This document shows, piece by piece, positions 1 through 6,732 of a stretch of DNA of 11,993 bases; within the stretch, counting starts at the first letter, position 1, and each line of letters begins with the position of its first letter. The position numbers were made by a program, and so were the translations under genes. The stretch lies in assembly GCA_004551905.1 (NCBI GenBank), contig SFPL01000050.1, positions 1 through 11,993 on the forward strand, read 5' to 3'. This DNA is from Lentisphaeraceae bacterium. Its GTDB lineage: Bacteria; Verrucomicrobiota; Kiritimatiellia; RFP12; UBA1067. The notes under the pieces were generated by a model. The model was given only the letters and a program-made list of their open reading frames with translations. It was not told the DNA's origin and did no database searches.

Positions 1-764
1 AAAAGATTCATCTTCGCGATCGCTGCATTTTTAACATTCTTCTCCTGTCCGAATATCTGACCAAGACAGAGTTTCGAATTTTTCATATGATGAACTGCCT
101 CGATCAGCATGCCGCCAGAACCGCAAGCCGGATCATACACACGCTCGCCAGGTTGAGGATCTAAAATACGCACCAAGAGCTTCACTACGGAACGAGGCGT
201 GTAAAACTCGCCAGCCTTCGCTTTTGACTCATCCGCAAAGCTTTTAAGGAGAATCTCGTACGCGTCTCCCATTAAGTCCGCTGGATAGTTCTTATTACCA
301 AGCTTGCGCGATGAAAGGTGCTCTATGAGATTACGGACAACCTCGTCTGAAAGTTTATTCTTGTCGCGGAAGTTATCTGTCGGAAACACGCTTAGAACAC
401 CGTACAGCGTATCGGGATTAGCCTGCTCAATCATCAACAGCGCCTCGACAATCGCCGCGCCAAGATTTTCTGAGCGAGCGCGCACATCATTCCAATGACA
501 ATCCTCTGGTATTACAAAGCGATGCTGTTCAGGCAAACGCGCATATTCTTCGTCATTCCCGGATTCCGCAAGCGCCGCCTCATATTCCTCGTCCCAAACA
601 TCACTTAGGCGCTTATAATACAGTAATGGAGTTATATAATCCTTGAAACTCTCGTGCTCAACGAACTTTCTTAAAATATTACACGCCTCATATAGAAAAT
701 GATAAAGATCTTGTACGCCTGTCAACTCAACTTTGGCGGAACTTACTTTTTTCTTAGCACACAT
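1..764 (-). CDS. hsdM: Type I restriction-modification DNA methyltransferase subunit HsdM (5' part; runs off window)
   Basis: Adenine-N6 methyltransferase subunit of a type I restriction-modification system. It would methylate the target together with HsdS, and join HsdR for restriction. The visible 254 codons show an HsdM N-terminal helical region (about residues 10-150), then the methylase fold: FYTPR at 187-191 and the SAM-binding motif DPACGSGG at 211-218. The catalytic NPPF motif would lie beyond the window edge, as would any hsdS or hsdR. Two in-frame ATGs exist, at 770 and 764. I chose 764 because GTGAGG then sits 6 nt upstream, while it abuts the 770 ATG. Base composition differs sharply from its neighbours: 23/60 G+C at 1-60 and 19/60 at 661-720, against 47/60 at 901-960 in the next gene. 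This suggests acquisition by transfer. The family call is firm; completeness cannot be judged. Confidence 0.93.
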   Translation of the reverse strand, partial: MCAKKKVSSAKVELTGVQDLYHFLYEACNILRKFVEHESFKDYITPLLYYKRLSDVWDEEYEAALAESGNDEEYARLPEQHRFVIPEDCHWNDVRARSENLGAAIVEALLMIEQANPDTLYGVLSVFPTDNFRDKNKLSDEVVRNLIEHLSSRKLGNKNYPADLMGDAYEILLKSFADESKAKAGEFYTPRSVVKLLVRILDPQPGERVYDPACGSGGMLIEAVHHMKNSKLCLGQIFGQEKNVKNAAIAKMNL

Positions 765-781
765 CGCCATCCTCACTTTCC

Positions 782-809
782 ATTATCATAAACGGAACTA
801 AGCGCTGAG
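782..809 (-). promoter_or_regulatory. Candidate hsdM promoter (-10 GATAAT) with an upstream imperfect dyad
   Basis: On the minus strand GATAAT occupies 787-782, 11 nt before the ATG at 770. Upstream, at 809-798, CTCAGCGCTTAG is a 12-nt imperfect palindrome (10 of 12 positions symmetric) close to where a -35 box or operator would sit. No good -35 hexamer is visible. The 54-nt gap after the amylase-family gene holds no obvious terminator. Independent transcription of hsdM is an inference. Confidence 0.35.
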
Positions 810-824
810 CGAAGAGAAACAAGT

Positions 825-2273
825 TTACTTCTTCACACATGAAACCCAGCAGCCCCAGGGGCCGAGCGTAAAGGCGCGCGGCGCCGTGTGCTTCGCCCGC
901 CGCGCATGGAGGGGCGCCGGGTCGACAGCGCCCTTCACGTCGCGGTCCACGTCCGCCGCCACGATGTAAGAGGGGACGGACTCCTTCGGCGCGGCGAAGG
1001 AGACATCGCAGGAGACTTCTCGCCCCGTCCAGTTCTGCACGACGAGCAGCGTCTCGCCGCCGCCCCGGCGCGCAAAGGCGCTCACGGCGTCCGGCTTGGT
1101 CGTGTCGAGCCAGATGAGTCCGTCGCGCCCGTTGACCGCCGTCAGCGCGGGATGTTCGCGCCGCAGGCGCGCAAGCTCCTTCACGAGCGCGTGGCGCGCG
1201 CGGCCCGGCGCGCGGTCGAGCTGCGACCAGTCCATCGGCGTCTTCCCGAACATGGAATGGCGTTCGTCCGCGTCCGCAAGCTCGTTGCCGCAGAAGAGGA
1301 GCGGCACGCCGTCGAGCGTGAACATCCACGTGAGGACCTGATTGACGGCGTCGAAGCCCCAGGCCTTCTCGCGGCGCGGGCGCGCGTCGGTCGCGATGTC
1401 GTGGTTTTCGTAGTGGTTCACGAAGCGGGAACCGACGGGGCACTCTCTCTCGCGGCCGATCCAGGCCGACCGCACCGTCTTCGCCGAGAGGCCGGGGAAC
1501 CAGCCGTAGTCGGCGTCGAAGCCCTTGTACTGGTCGCAGACGGTGAAACCCTCGCAGAGAAGCACCGCCTCGCCCGGACGGAGGGCGTCCATCGCGTCGT
1601 GCGCGTCGCACCAGAAGTCGAGCGGGATGCCGTCGCCGACGTCGCAGCGGAAGCCGTCCGCGCCGAACGTGCGCATCAGGTACGTGATGTTCCCGATCAG
1701 GTACGTGCGCAGCGCGGGGACGGCGAAGTTGAGTTTCGGGAAACGCCAGGGGCCCTTCTTGACCGTGCCGTCCGCGTTCCACCACGTGAATTCGGGATGT
1801 TCGCGCAGGAACGGCGCCGTGGGGCCGCAGTGGAAGTAGACGAGATCGAAGACGACCTTCAGGCCGAGGCGGTGCGCCTCCCGGCAGAAATCCTTCAGGT
1901 CCTCGTCCGTCCCGTATTCCTCGTCGACGTGGAAGTAGTCGGCGATGCGGTACTGGTTTTTCGGGTTGTCGAAGCCGCTGCGGATCTGGCGCGGACTCCA
2001 GAACGCCTTGTCGCGGGAATCGTCCATCTTCATGACCGGCACGAGGTACGCGATCGTCACGCCGAGGTCCTTCAGGTAGGGGAGCTTCCGCGTCGCCGCC
2101 CGCAGCGTGCCCTCGGGCGTGAACGACCGGGGCTGGATCTGGTACATCACGCCCTCGGTGAACCACTTCGGGCTCTTCCGCGCGTTCTGCATCCACGCAT
2201 TCGCGCCGAACGCACCCGCCGCGAACAGTAGCGCGGCCATCAAGATCCATGTTCTCATGGTCATCGTTCTCAT
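825..2273 (-). CDS. Secreted GH13 alpha-amylase-family glycoside hydrolase
   Basis: A 482-residue exported enzyme expected to act on alpha-glucans or related alpha-glucosides in the periplasm or outside the cell. Residues 1-26 form a signal peptide ending GANA. The (beta/alpha)8 barrel opens with MYQIQPRSF (43-51). The four GH13 motifs are present: region I FDLVYFH (142-148; Asp143, His148), region II GFRCD (207-211; Asp211 nucleophile), region III Glu241 in LLCEGF (acid/base), and region IV ENHD (289-292; Asp292). A C-terminal beta domain follows from about 385. All three catalytic acids are intact, so activity is likely, but subfamily and substrate are not readable. Start: ATGs lie in frame at 2279, 2273, 2264, 2258 and 2240. 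GAAAGG at 2285-2280 abuts 2279 but is 6 nt from 2273, so 2273 is preferred. The open frame extends up to 2495, but that part overlaps the preceding gene and lacks a signal-like start. Confidence 0.92.
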   Translation of the reverse strand: MRTMTMRTWILMAALLFAAGAFGANAWMQNARKSPKWFTEGVMYQIQPRSFTPEGTLRAATRKLPYLKDLGVTIAYLVPVMKMDDSRDKAFWSPRQIRSGFDNPKNQYRIADYFHVDEEYGTDEDLKDFCREAHRLGLKVVFDLVYFHCGPTAPFLREHPEFTWWNADGTVKKGPWRFPKLNFAVPALRTYLIGNITYLMRTFGADGFRCDVGDGIPLDFWCDAHDAMDALRPGEAVLLCEGFTVCDQYKGFDADYGWFPGLSAKTVRSAWIGRERECPVGSRFVNHYENHDIATDARPRREKAWGFDAVNQVLTWMFTLDGVPLLFCGNELADADERHSMFGKTPMDWSQLDRAPGRARHALVKELARLRREHPALTAVNGRDGLIWLDTTKPDAVSAFARRGGGETLLVVQNWTGREVSCDVSFAAPKESVPSYIVAADVDRDVKGAVDPAPLHARRAKHTAPRAFTLGPWGCWVSCVKK

Positions 2274-2279
2274 GGTCAT
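2250..2279 (-). repeat. 15-bp tandem duplication over the GH13 gene start
   Basis: Two adjacent copies of ATGACCATGAGAACG (second copy ends in A; 14 of 15 identical) give the residues MTMRT twice and four in-frame ATG codons immediately after the ribosome binding site. The unit is a multiple of three, so copy number can change without a frameshift. It lengthens the n-region of the signal peptide. Confidence 0.85.
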
Positions 2280-2303
2280 CCTTTCGCTGTTTTCAATTAG
2301 GCC

Positions 2304-2321
2304 AAAAGGGTCAGTCCTTTT
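2304..2321. terminator. Weak hairpin between the two glycoside hydrolase genes
   Basis: AAAAGG at 2304-2309 and CCTTTT at 2316-2321 form a 6-bp stem around a 6-nt loop, with short T runs on either strand. It lies between the stop at 2354 and the start at 2273. The A/T-rich stem is weak, so it may be a leaky terminator or merely chance. Confidence 0.25.
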
Positions 2322-2322
2322 T

Positions 2323-2341
2323 GCCGTTTGCCGTTTTGCCG
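2323..2341. repeat. Short tandem repeat GCCGTTT in the intergenic gap
   Basis: Plus-strand GCCGTTT, GCCGTTTT and GCCG follow each other directly (about two and a half copies of a 7-8 nt unit), just downstream of the 800-residue hydrolase gene. No function is evident. Confidence 0.5.
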
Positions 2342-2353
2342 ATGATAAGATCT

Positions 2354-4756
2354 TCACTTCAAGACGATCCACTGCGGCGGAGATAGCAGTCCGCATGCAC
2401 GCGGCTGTGTCGAGCCCCAGTACTTCGTCCCCGGCGGATTGGCCGCGCCGAAGAGCGGCGCGAGCGACGTATGCACGACAATGCGCAGCTCGCACGTTTT
2501 TCCGCGCAGATCCGCGGGAATCTCCCAGCTGAAGTCGTCCCAGCCCACGGCCCCAAGGTCTCGTCCGTCGAGAAAGACGCGCGTGAAGTGTCCGCCCGTC
2601 TCAAGCAGAAGCCGCACGGCCTCGCCCTGCGGCACGGTCACGGTCTTCGTCCAGGTTGTCGATCCGCAGAACCCGCCGAAGCCCAGCGCGTCGAGCGAGG
2701 TGGGCTTCACCTGCTGCGACGCGGCCATCGGCTCGATCAGAAACGCCGCCGGCAGGAACCAGTTCGGATCGCGCAGATCCCCCGGCAGACGGAATTCGTG
2801 GTCGCCAGCCGCTAGATCAAACGTTTCGGACGTGCGATAGAGTTCGTTGAACGACGGGCGCAGGGCATTACAGGGCGACGCGACGGGAATGGTCCGCCCA
2901 TCAACCGTGACGATCGTTCCGCGGGTCGCGAGGCGCGCCCCCTTCAGAGGTTCCGTCAGCGACAGCCTGCAGACGCCGTTCGTGTCGAACGGCAGACGAC
3001 GCGTGGGCGCCGCGCTCAGCGTCAGCGTCCAGTCCCCATCGAGGGCGACGGGCGTTCCGACCGCGGCGGACGGAGGCATCTTCCCCAGGCGCACGTACGC
3101 ATGCGTGCCGTCCTCATAGTTCCGGACGAGAACGTCAGGGACGGGACGACCCTCCGCATCGCGAAGGATGAAGCGCTTCGGCAGACGCGCCTGCGCCCAC
3201 GCGAGGGCGGCCCCGGCCGAATCAAACCGCGTACCGGTGCGTTCTTCGCGAATGGACTTGCCGTCGAACGCAAAAACCAGCGACGCGGCCGTCGCATCCT
3301 CCTCGCGGATCAGTTCGACGCCCGTCTGGGCACACTCGAACGTCCGCAGAAAGCCATTCACATCCGGACACGGCGCCGCGCCGGCGGCGGCCCGCACGCA
3401 ACACTTGCGCGGAAAGCGCAGCGCCACGTCGAAGACCGCCCGCTTGGCCGCCGAAGCGCTCGCCTCATCTGCCGCGGCGAGGAACGTCGGAAACTCGGCG
3501 AACCAGGGCTGCTGGTCGCCCACGCCGACGGTGAAGCCGTGCATCTCGTCCATCCACGAGGCATCCATCGCGCTCATCACCGTGAAATAGCGCGTCACGC
3601 CATGCAGGGCGCAGATGCGGAGCATCTTCAGGAACTGCGCCGGGGACGTGTTCGCGGGCCCGAGCGCGAAGAGCTCGGCCATTCCGCCGCGGCCGTTTCG
3701 GCGGATCGCGTACTGGACCGTGTGCAGCGTCAGCCACTCGATCGTTCCGGGATCCGTCCGCGTCGAGATCTCGTCCATTCCCGGGAACGGCAGCGTCGCT
3801 AAGGATTCAAGCGGGTCGCCGTTGAACGCCACGCTCTGGGCGGGATCGTTCTCGCTGATCATGTGCCCCGTCGCCAGGATACCAAGCTCGTCCGTCTTCG
3901 CGCGGATGCGCTCGAAGAACGACGTCCTGAACCGGCGGGCGTAGAGGTCGTTGTAGCGCGTCCAGACCTCGACCCGGTTCGCCTTCCGTCCTGCAGCGAT
4001 CCAGGCTTCGACATCGCGCTTGAAGTCCCCGCCGCCGGTGAGTGCGGCGTAGTCCTCCAGAAGTCCGTCATACCAGCGGGCCGCGCACAGAGTCCCCTTC
4101 GGCAGCCACTTCCCCTGGGCAGGGTGGAACGGCTCGTCCGTGAAGATGCCGCGCACGGTATCATCCGCGAACCAGGGTGCGAGTTCCTTCGCGTAGACGT
4201 CGTGCGTCATCCGCGTGAAGAGGTCGACGGCGCGCGGTTCCAGCAGGTTCGGCCAGCCCTTCCTGAATCCGCCCGTGCACATGGATGACGTGCTGATGGG
4301 CGAGAGCACCTTGCGCCAGCTCGTATTCGTGCCCTCTTTGACGAGGGCCAGCTGCCACTCGCGGAAGGCCTCGTCCGTCGCGGGGACGCGTCCGAGGCAG
4401 GACCCGCTCGGCCAGTTGTGCTCGTCGTAGAGCCACATCTTCATTCCACGCCGCTTCGCACCCGCGGCGAACGTCCGCGCCGCGTCGAAGAACTCCTTGC
4501 CGAGGTACTCGTAACCGAGTCCGCTTGTCGGGTAGAGCATGAACGAATTCACGCCCCCCGCCGCGAGCGCATCCAGCTTGCGTTCGATGTCCGCGGACGT
4601 GGGACGCCCCGTGAACGCGACGAACATCGTGACGCTCCGCTCGCCGGCGACGGGTTTCGCGGGCGGGAACGACGCGGATCGGACCGTGCGGGGACACTCC
4701 CCCCACGCGGCGGACAGACTCGACAACACGGCACATGCGAATGCGATAATTTTCAT
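2354..4756 (-). CDS. Secreted glycoside hydrolase, GH106 (alpha-L-rhamnosidase)-like, with C-terminal sugar-binding-type domain
   Basis: An 800-residue exported protein. Residues 1-19 are a signal peptide ending AAWG. A catalytic barrel region follows (about 40-430) with MKMWLYDEHNWPSG (105-118), a pattern I associate with GH106-like proteins of Bacteroidota and PVC bacteria, and an acidic FTDEP at 205-209. Residues 690-800 look like a galactose-binding beta-sandwich (LLLETGG at 716-722, VFLDGRDLGAVGWDDFSWEIP at about 727-747), as is usual at the C-terminus of these enzymes. It would release rhamnose or a related sugar from pectin-like or other complex glycans. Substrate and catalytic residues are not established here. 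The ATG lies 7 nt after a TATAAT and no Shine-Dalgarno sequence is seen, suggesting a leaderless message. The GH13 gene follows after 80 nt. It could instead belong to an unclassified related family. Confidence 0.72.
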   Translation of the reverse strand: MKIIAFACAVLSSLSAAWGECPRTVRSASFPPAKPVAGERSVTMFVAFTGRPTSADIERKLDALAAGGVNSFMLYPTSGLGYEYLGKEFFDAARTFAAGAKRRGMKMWLYDEHNWPSGSCLGRVPATDEAFREWQLALVKEGTNTSWRKVLSPISTSSMCTGGFRKGWPNLLEPRAVDLFTRMTHDVYAKELAPWFADDTVRGIFTDEPFHPAQGKWLPKGTLCAARWYDGLLEDYAALTGGGDFKRDVEAWIAAGRKANRVEVWTRYNDLYARRFRTSFFERIRAKTDELGILATGHMISENDPAQSVAFNGDPLESLATLPFPGMDEISTRTDPGTIEWLTLHTVQYAIRRNGRGGMAELFALGPANTSPAQFLKMLRICALHGVTRYFTVMSAMDASWMDEMHGFTVGVGDQQPWFAEFPTFLAAADEASASAAKRAVFDVALRFPRKCCVRAAAGAAPCPDVNGFLRTFECAQTGVELIREEDATAASLVFAFDGKSIREERTGTRFDSAGAALAWAQARLPKRFILRDAEGRPVPDVLVRNYEDGTHAYVRLGKMPPSAAVGTPVALDGDWTLTLSAAPTRRLPFDTNGVCRLSLTEPLKGARLATRGTIVTVDGRTIPVASPCNALRPSFNELYRTSETFDLAAGDHEFRLPGDLRDPNWFLPAAFLIEPMAASQQVKPTSLDALGFGGFCGSTTWTKTVTVPQGEAVRLLLETGGHFTRVFLDGRDLGAVGWDDFSWEIPADLRGKTCELRIVVHTSLAPLFGAANPPGTKYWGSTQPRACGLLSPPQWIVLK

Positions 4757-4763
4757 ATCGGGT

Positions 4764-4769
4764 ATTATA
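4764..4769 (-). promoter_or_regulatory. -10 element TATAAT of a probable leaderless promoter
   Basis: A perfect TATAAT on the minus strand, separated from the ATG of the 800-residue hydrolase (4756) by exactly 7 nt. Transcription normally starts about 7 nt after the -10, which puts the start at or beside the A of ATG. No clear -35 is visible. The same arrangement recurs before the response regulator. Confidence 0.6.
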
Positions 4770-4820
4770 TCAAAAACGGCCCGTGGGCGGACAGCTACTG
4801 GTCGCAGGAGCGCGAGGAGC

Positions 4821-4832
4821 GGCCTAAGAGGG
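4821..4832. repeat. Copy of the 12-mer GGCCTAAGAGGG
   Basis: An exact 12-base match to 8651-8662. It lies between the sensor-kinase stop and the next gene, so the two copies bracket the phosphate gene block. Both are intergenic. Confidence 0.6.
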
Positions 4833-4839
4833 TCGCCGT

Positions 4840-6033
4840 TTAGGATTCGGCGGCGCGGGACTGAAGCGGAAGCGTGAAGGCGAAGACGGTTTCGCGGCCG
4901 GGGTCGGACGAGACGGACACGTCGCCGCCGTGGAGCTGGACGGTGTGCTTGACAATCGCGAGGCCGAGGCCCGTGCCGCCGAGCGCGCGGCTGCGCGACT
5001 TGTTGATGCGGTAGAAGCGTTCGAAGAGGTGCGGCAGATGCTCGGCGGGAATTCCGATGCCGAAGTCCGTGACAGCGACCGTGACGCGACCGCCGGCGGT
5101 CGTCGAGGTGACGCGGATCGTGTCCGACCCCGAATAGCGCAAGGCGTTCTCGATGAGGTTGACGAGGGCTTCCTCCAGACGCGTCGCATCGCCGAGAACT
5201 GTCGCGGCGTCGTTGCGGACGAGCTCCAGGCGCACGCCGCGCGCGCGGGCCTTGGCCTCTTCCTGCGTGACGACGGTTCGGATGAGGTCGTTCAGCGGCA
5301 GCGTGGCGAACGCATGCGTCTCCTGGAGCTGTTCTCGCTCGATCTGCGCGAGCGCGAGGACGTCCTGCACGAGGCTGCCGAGCCGTCGGCTTTCCGCGCG
5401 GACGATGCCGAAGAGCTCGCGTCGCTCCTCCTCGGAGAGGGAGGTGCCGTCTCCCAGCATCTCGACGGCGCCGAGGATGGCGGTGAGCGGACTCTTGAGC
5501 TCGTGCGTGACGTTCGAGGTGAACTCGCGCCGGAACTTCTCATTGGCGACGGCGATCTCAAGCTGGCGCGACTGGGCGTCCAGCCGCCGCGTGAGCCGTC
5601 GGGTGGAGAGGAAGACGAGAATGACGACGGAGGCGCCCAGCAGCAGCGCGGCGAGGAGCCCGGCGGCGGCGAGCCGCTCGGAGCGGAGGACGCCCGTGTA
5701 GGGCACGGCGAGGCGGACGACGCGGTCGCCGACGCGGCGGGCGCAGTAGAGGAGGTCTTTCCCGACCGTCTCCGAGCGGCGCAGCGAGATGCTTTGCCCG
5801 ACGGCGAAGGCCTGCTGGACTTCGCCGCGCGTAGCGTGGCTGCCCGTCGCGGCTTCCGTGTCATAGAAGACGGAGCCGTCGGCGTTCACGACCGTGACGC
5901 GCGTCTCCGACTCGACCATGTCCGTGATGGCGCGCCGGAAGCTGTGGGCCTCCCAGAGCGACAGCGCGGCGAAGAGGACGACGCCGAAGGCGGCGACCGC
6001 CGCCGCGAGCCAGCTTCTGTCGATCGGCTTCAT
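4840..6033 (-). CDS. phoR: PhoR-type sensor histidine kinase
   Basis: A 397-residue membrane kinase, partner of the adjacent response regulator and probably the phosphate-starvation sensor. TM1 is at about 7-27 and TM2 at about 122-142. Between them lies an extracytoplasmic domain of about 90 residues, as in Gram-positive PhoR rather than the nearly loop-less E. coli PhoR. The HisKA box is FTSNVTHELKSP (171-182; phosphoacceptor His177). The ATPase domain has the N box NLIEN (292-296), G1 box DFGIGIP (323-329), F box LFERFYR (336-342) and G2 box GGTGLGL (352-358). All catalytic motifs are intact. I see no PAS domain and only a short linker after TM2. Only 7 nt separate it from the regulator stop, with a weak Shine-Dalgarno, suggesting translational coupling. 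The PhoR assignment rests on the phosphate-transporter neighbour as well as the sequence; another envelope sensor remains possible. Confidence 0.85.
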   Translation of the reverse strand: MKPIDRSWLAAAVAAFGVVLFAALSLWEAHSFRRAITDMVESETRVTVVNADGSVFYDTEAATGSHATRGEVQQAFAVGQSISLRRSETVGKDLLYCARRVGDRVVRLAVPYTGVLRSERLAAAGLLAALLLGASVVILVFLSTRRLTRRLDAQSRQLEIAVANEKFRREFTSNVTHELKSPLTAILGAVEMLGDGTSLSEEERRELFGIVRAESRRLGSLVQDVLALAQIEREQLQETHAFATLPLNDLIRTVVTQEEAKARARGVRLELVRNDAATVLGDATRLEEALVNLIENALRYSGSDTIRVTSTTAGGRVTVAVTDFGIGIPAEHLPHLFERFYRINKSRSRALGGTGLGLAIVKHTVQLHGGDVSVSSDPGRETVFAFTLPLQSRAAES

Positions 6034-6040
6034 GTCGGGC

Positions 6041-6712
6041 TCAGGTCAGGCGATAGCCGATGCCGCGCACGGTCTCGACGTGACGCGCCCAGTCGCCGAG
6101 CTTGCGGCGCAGGCCGACGAGCTGCACGTCGACCGTGCGGTCGGTGACGAACTTCTCCCCGTCGGAGATGCGGTCGATGATGTGCCCGCGGTCGAAGACG
6201 CGCCCCCGGTTGCGGAGCAGCAGCTCGAGAATGCGGTATTCCGACAACGTCAGCTTCAGCTCGGTCCCGTGGCAGACAACGCGGTGCGTGCGGTCGTCGA
6301 GCTCGAGGCCGTCGAGCGCAAGCGTTCCCGTCGGGGCCGTCGGGTCCTTGCGGAGCGCCGCGCGCATGCGCGCCAGCAGGACTTCCTTAGAGAAGGGCTT
6401 CGTCACGTAGTCGTTCGCCCCGGCGTCTAGCCCCGTCACGATGTCGTGTTCCTCGCCCTTGGCCGTCAGGAGGATGATCGCCGTCGTCGCGAGGGCGGGG
6501 TCGGACTTGACGCGGCGGCAGACCTCGATGCCGTCCATGCCCGGCAGCATGACGTCGAGCAGGACGAGCGCGGGCCGTTCGCGGCGGATCGCCGTGAGGC
6601 CGTCGTCGCCCGTGTCGCATTCGAGGACGGGCTGGTAGCCCGCGCTCTTGACGGCGAGGGCGATGACGCGGCGGATCGCCGGGTCATCTTCGATGATGAG
6701 AATCTTCGACAT
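6041..6712 (-). CDS. phoB: PhoB-type response regulator (OmpR/PhoB family)
   Basis: A 223-residue two-component transcription factor. The receiver domain (1-120) has the acidic pair at Asp9-Asp10, phosphoacceptor Asp53 in LLDVMLPGMDG, switch Thr83 and conserved Lys105 in TKPF. A winged-helix DNA-binding domain (about 128-223) ends RGIGYRLT, typical of OmpR/PhoB proteins. It is expected to dimerise on phosphorylation and bind direct repeats with 11-bp spacing; such repeats occur at 8572-8615 upstream of the transporter. The gene starts 20 nt after the transporter stop and has its own TATAAT 7 nt before ATG without a Shine-Dalgarno, so it may be made both from the longer operon and from a separate leaderless transcript. 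Confidence 0.9.
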   Translation of the reverse strand: MSKILIIEDDPAIRRVIALAVKSAGYQPVLECDTGDDGLTAIRRERPALVLLDVMLPGMDGIEVCRRVKSDPALATTAIILLTAKGEEHDIVTGLDAGANDYVTKPFSKEVLLARMRAALRKDPTAPTGTLALDGLELDDRTHRVVCHGTELKLTLSEYRILELLLRNRGRVFDRGHIIDRISDGEKFVTDRTVDVQLVGLRRKLGDWARHVETVRGIGYRLT

Positions 6713-6719
6713 GGCGTAT

Positions 6720-6725
6720 ATTATA
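6720..6725 (-). promoter_or_regulatory. -10 element TATAAT of a probable leaderless phoB promoter
   Basis: A perfect TATAAT on the minus strand within the 20-nt gap between the transporter stop and the phoB start, with 7 nt to the ATG at 6712. Any -35 would lie inside the 3' end of the transporter gene; none matches well. No 11-nt repeats are seen here, which suggests constitutive expression. Confidence 0.6.
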
Positions 6726-6732
6726 CCCTATT

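Noticed and set aside
888..2231. 447-residue plus-strand open frame opposite the GH13 gene
   Set aside because: Antisense shadow of a gene with intact GH13 catalytic motifs; no recognisable features.
754..2250. 498-residue minus-strand open frame in another frame over the GH13 gene
   Set aside because: Arginine/proline-rich translation without motifs; overlaps the real enzyme completely.
4770..4839. Intrinsic terminator after phoR (GCCCACGGGC followed by T5)
   Set aside because: The stem can only form about 3 bp with a sterically allowed loop, and the T run sits directly before the next promoter; not supportable.
4930..6147. 405-residue plus-strand open frame opposite phoR
   Set aside because: Antisense shadow; the minus-strand kinase has every HisKA and HATPase motif.
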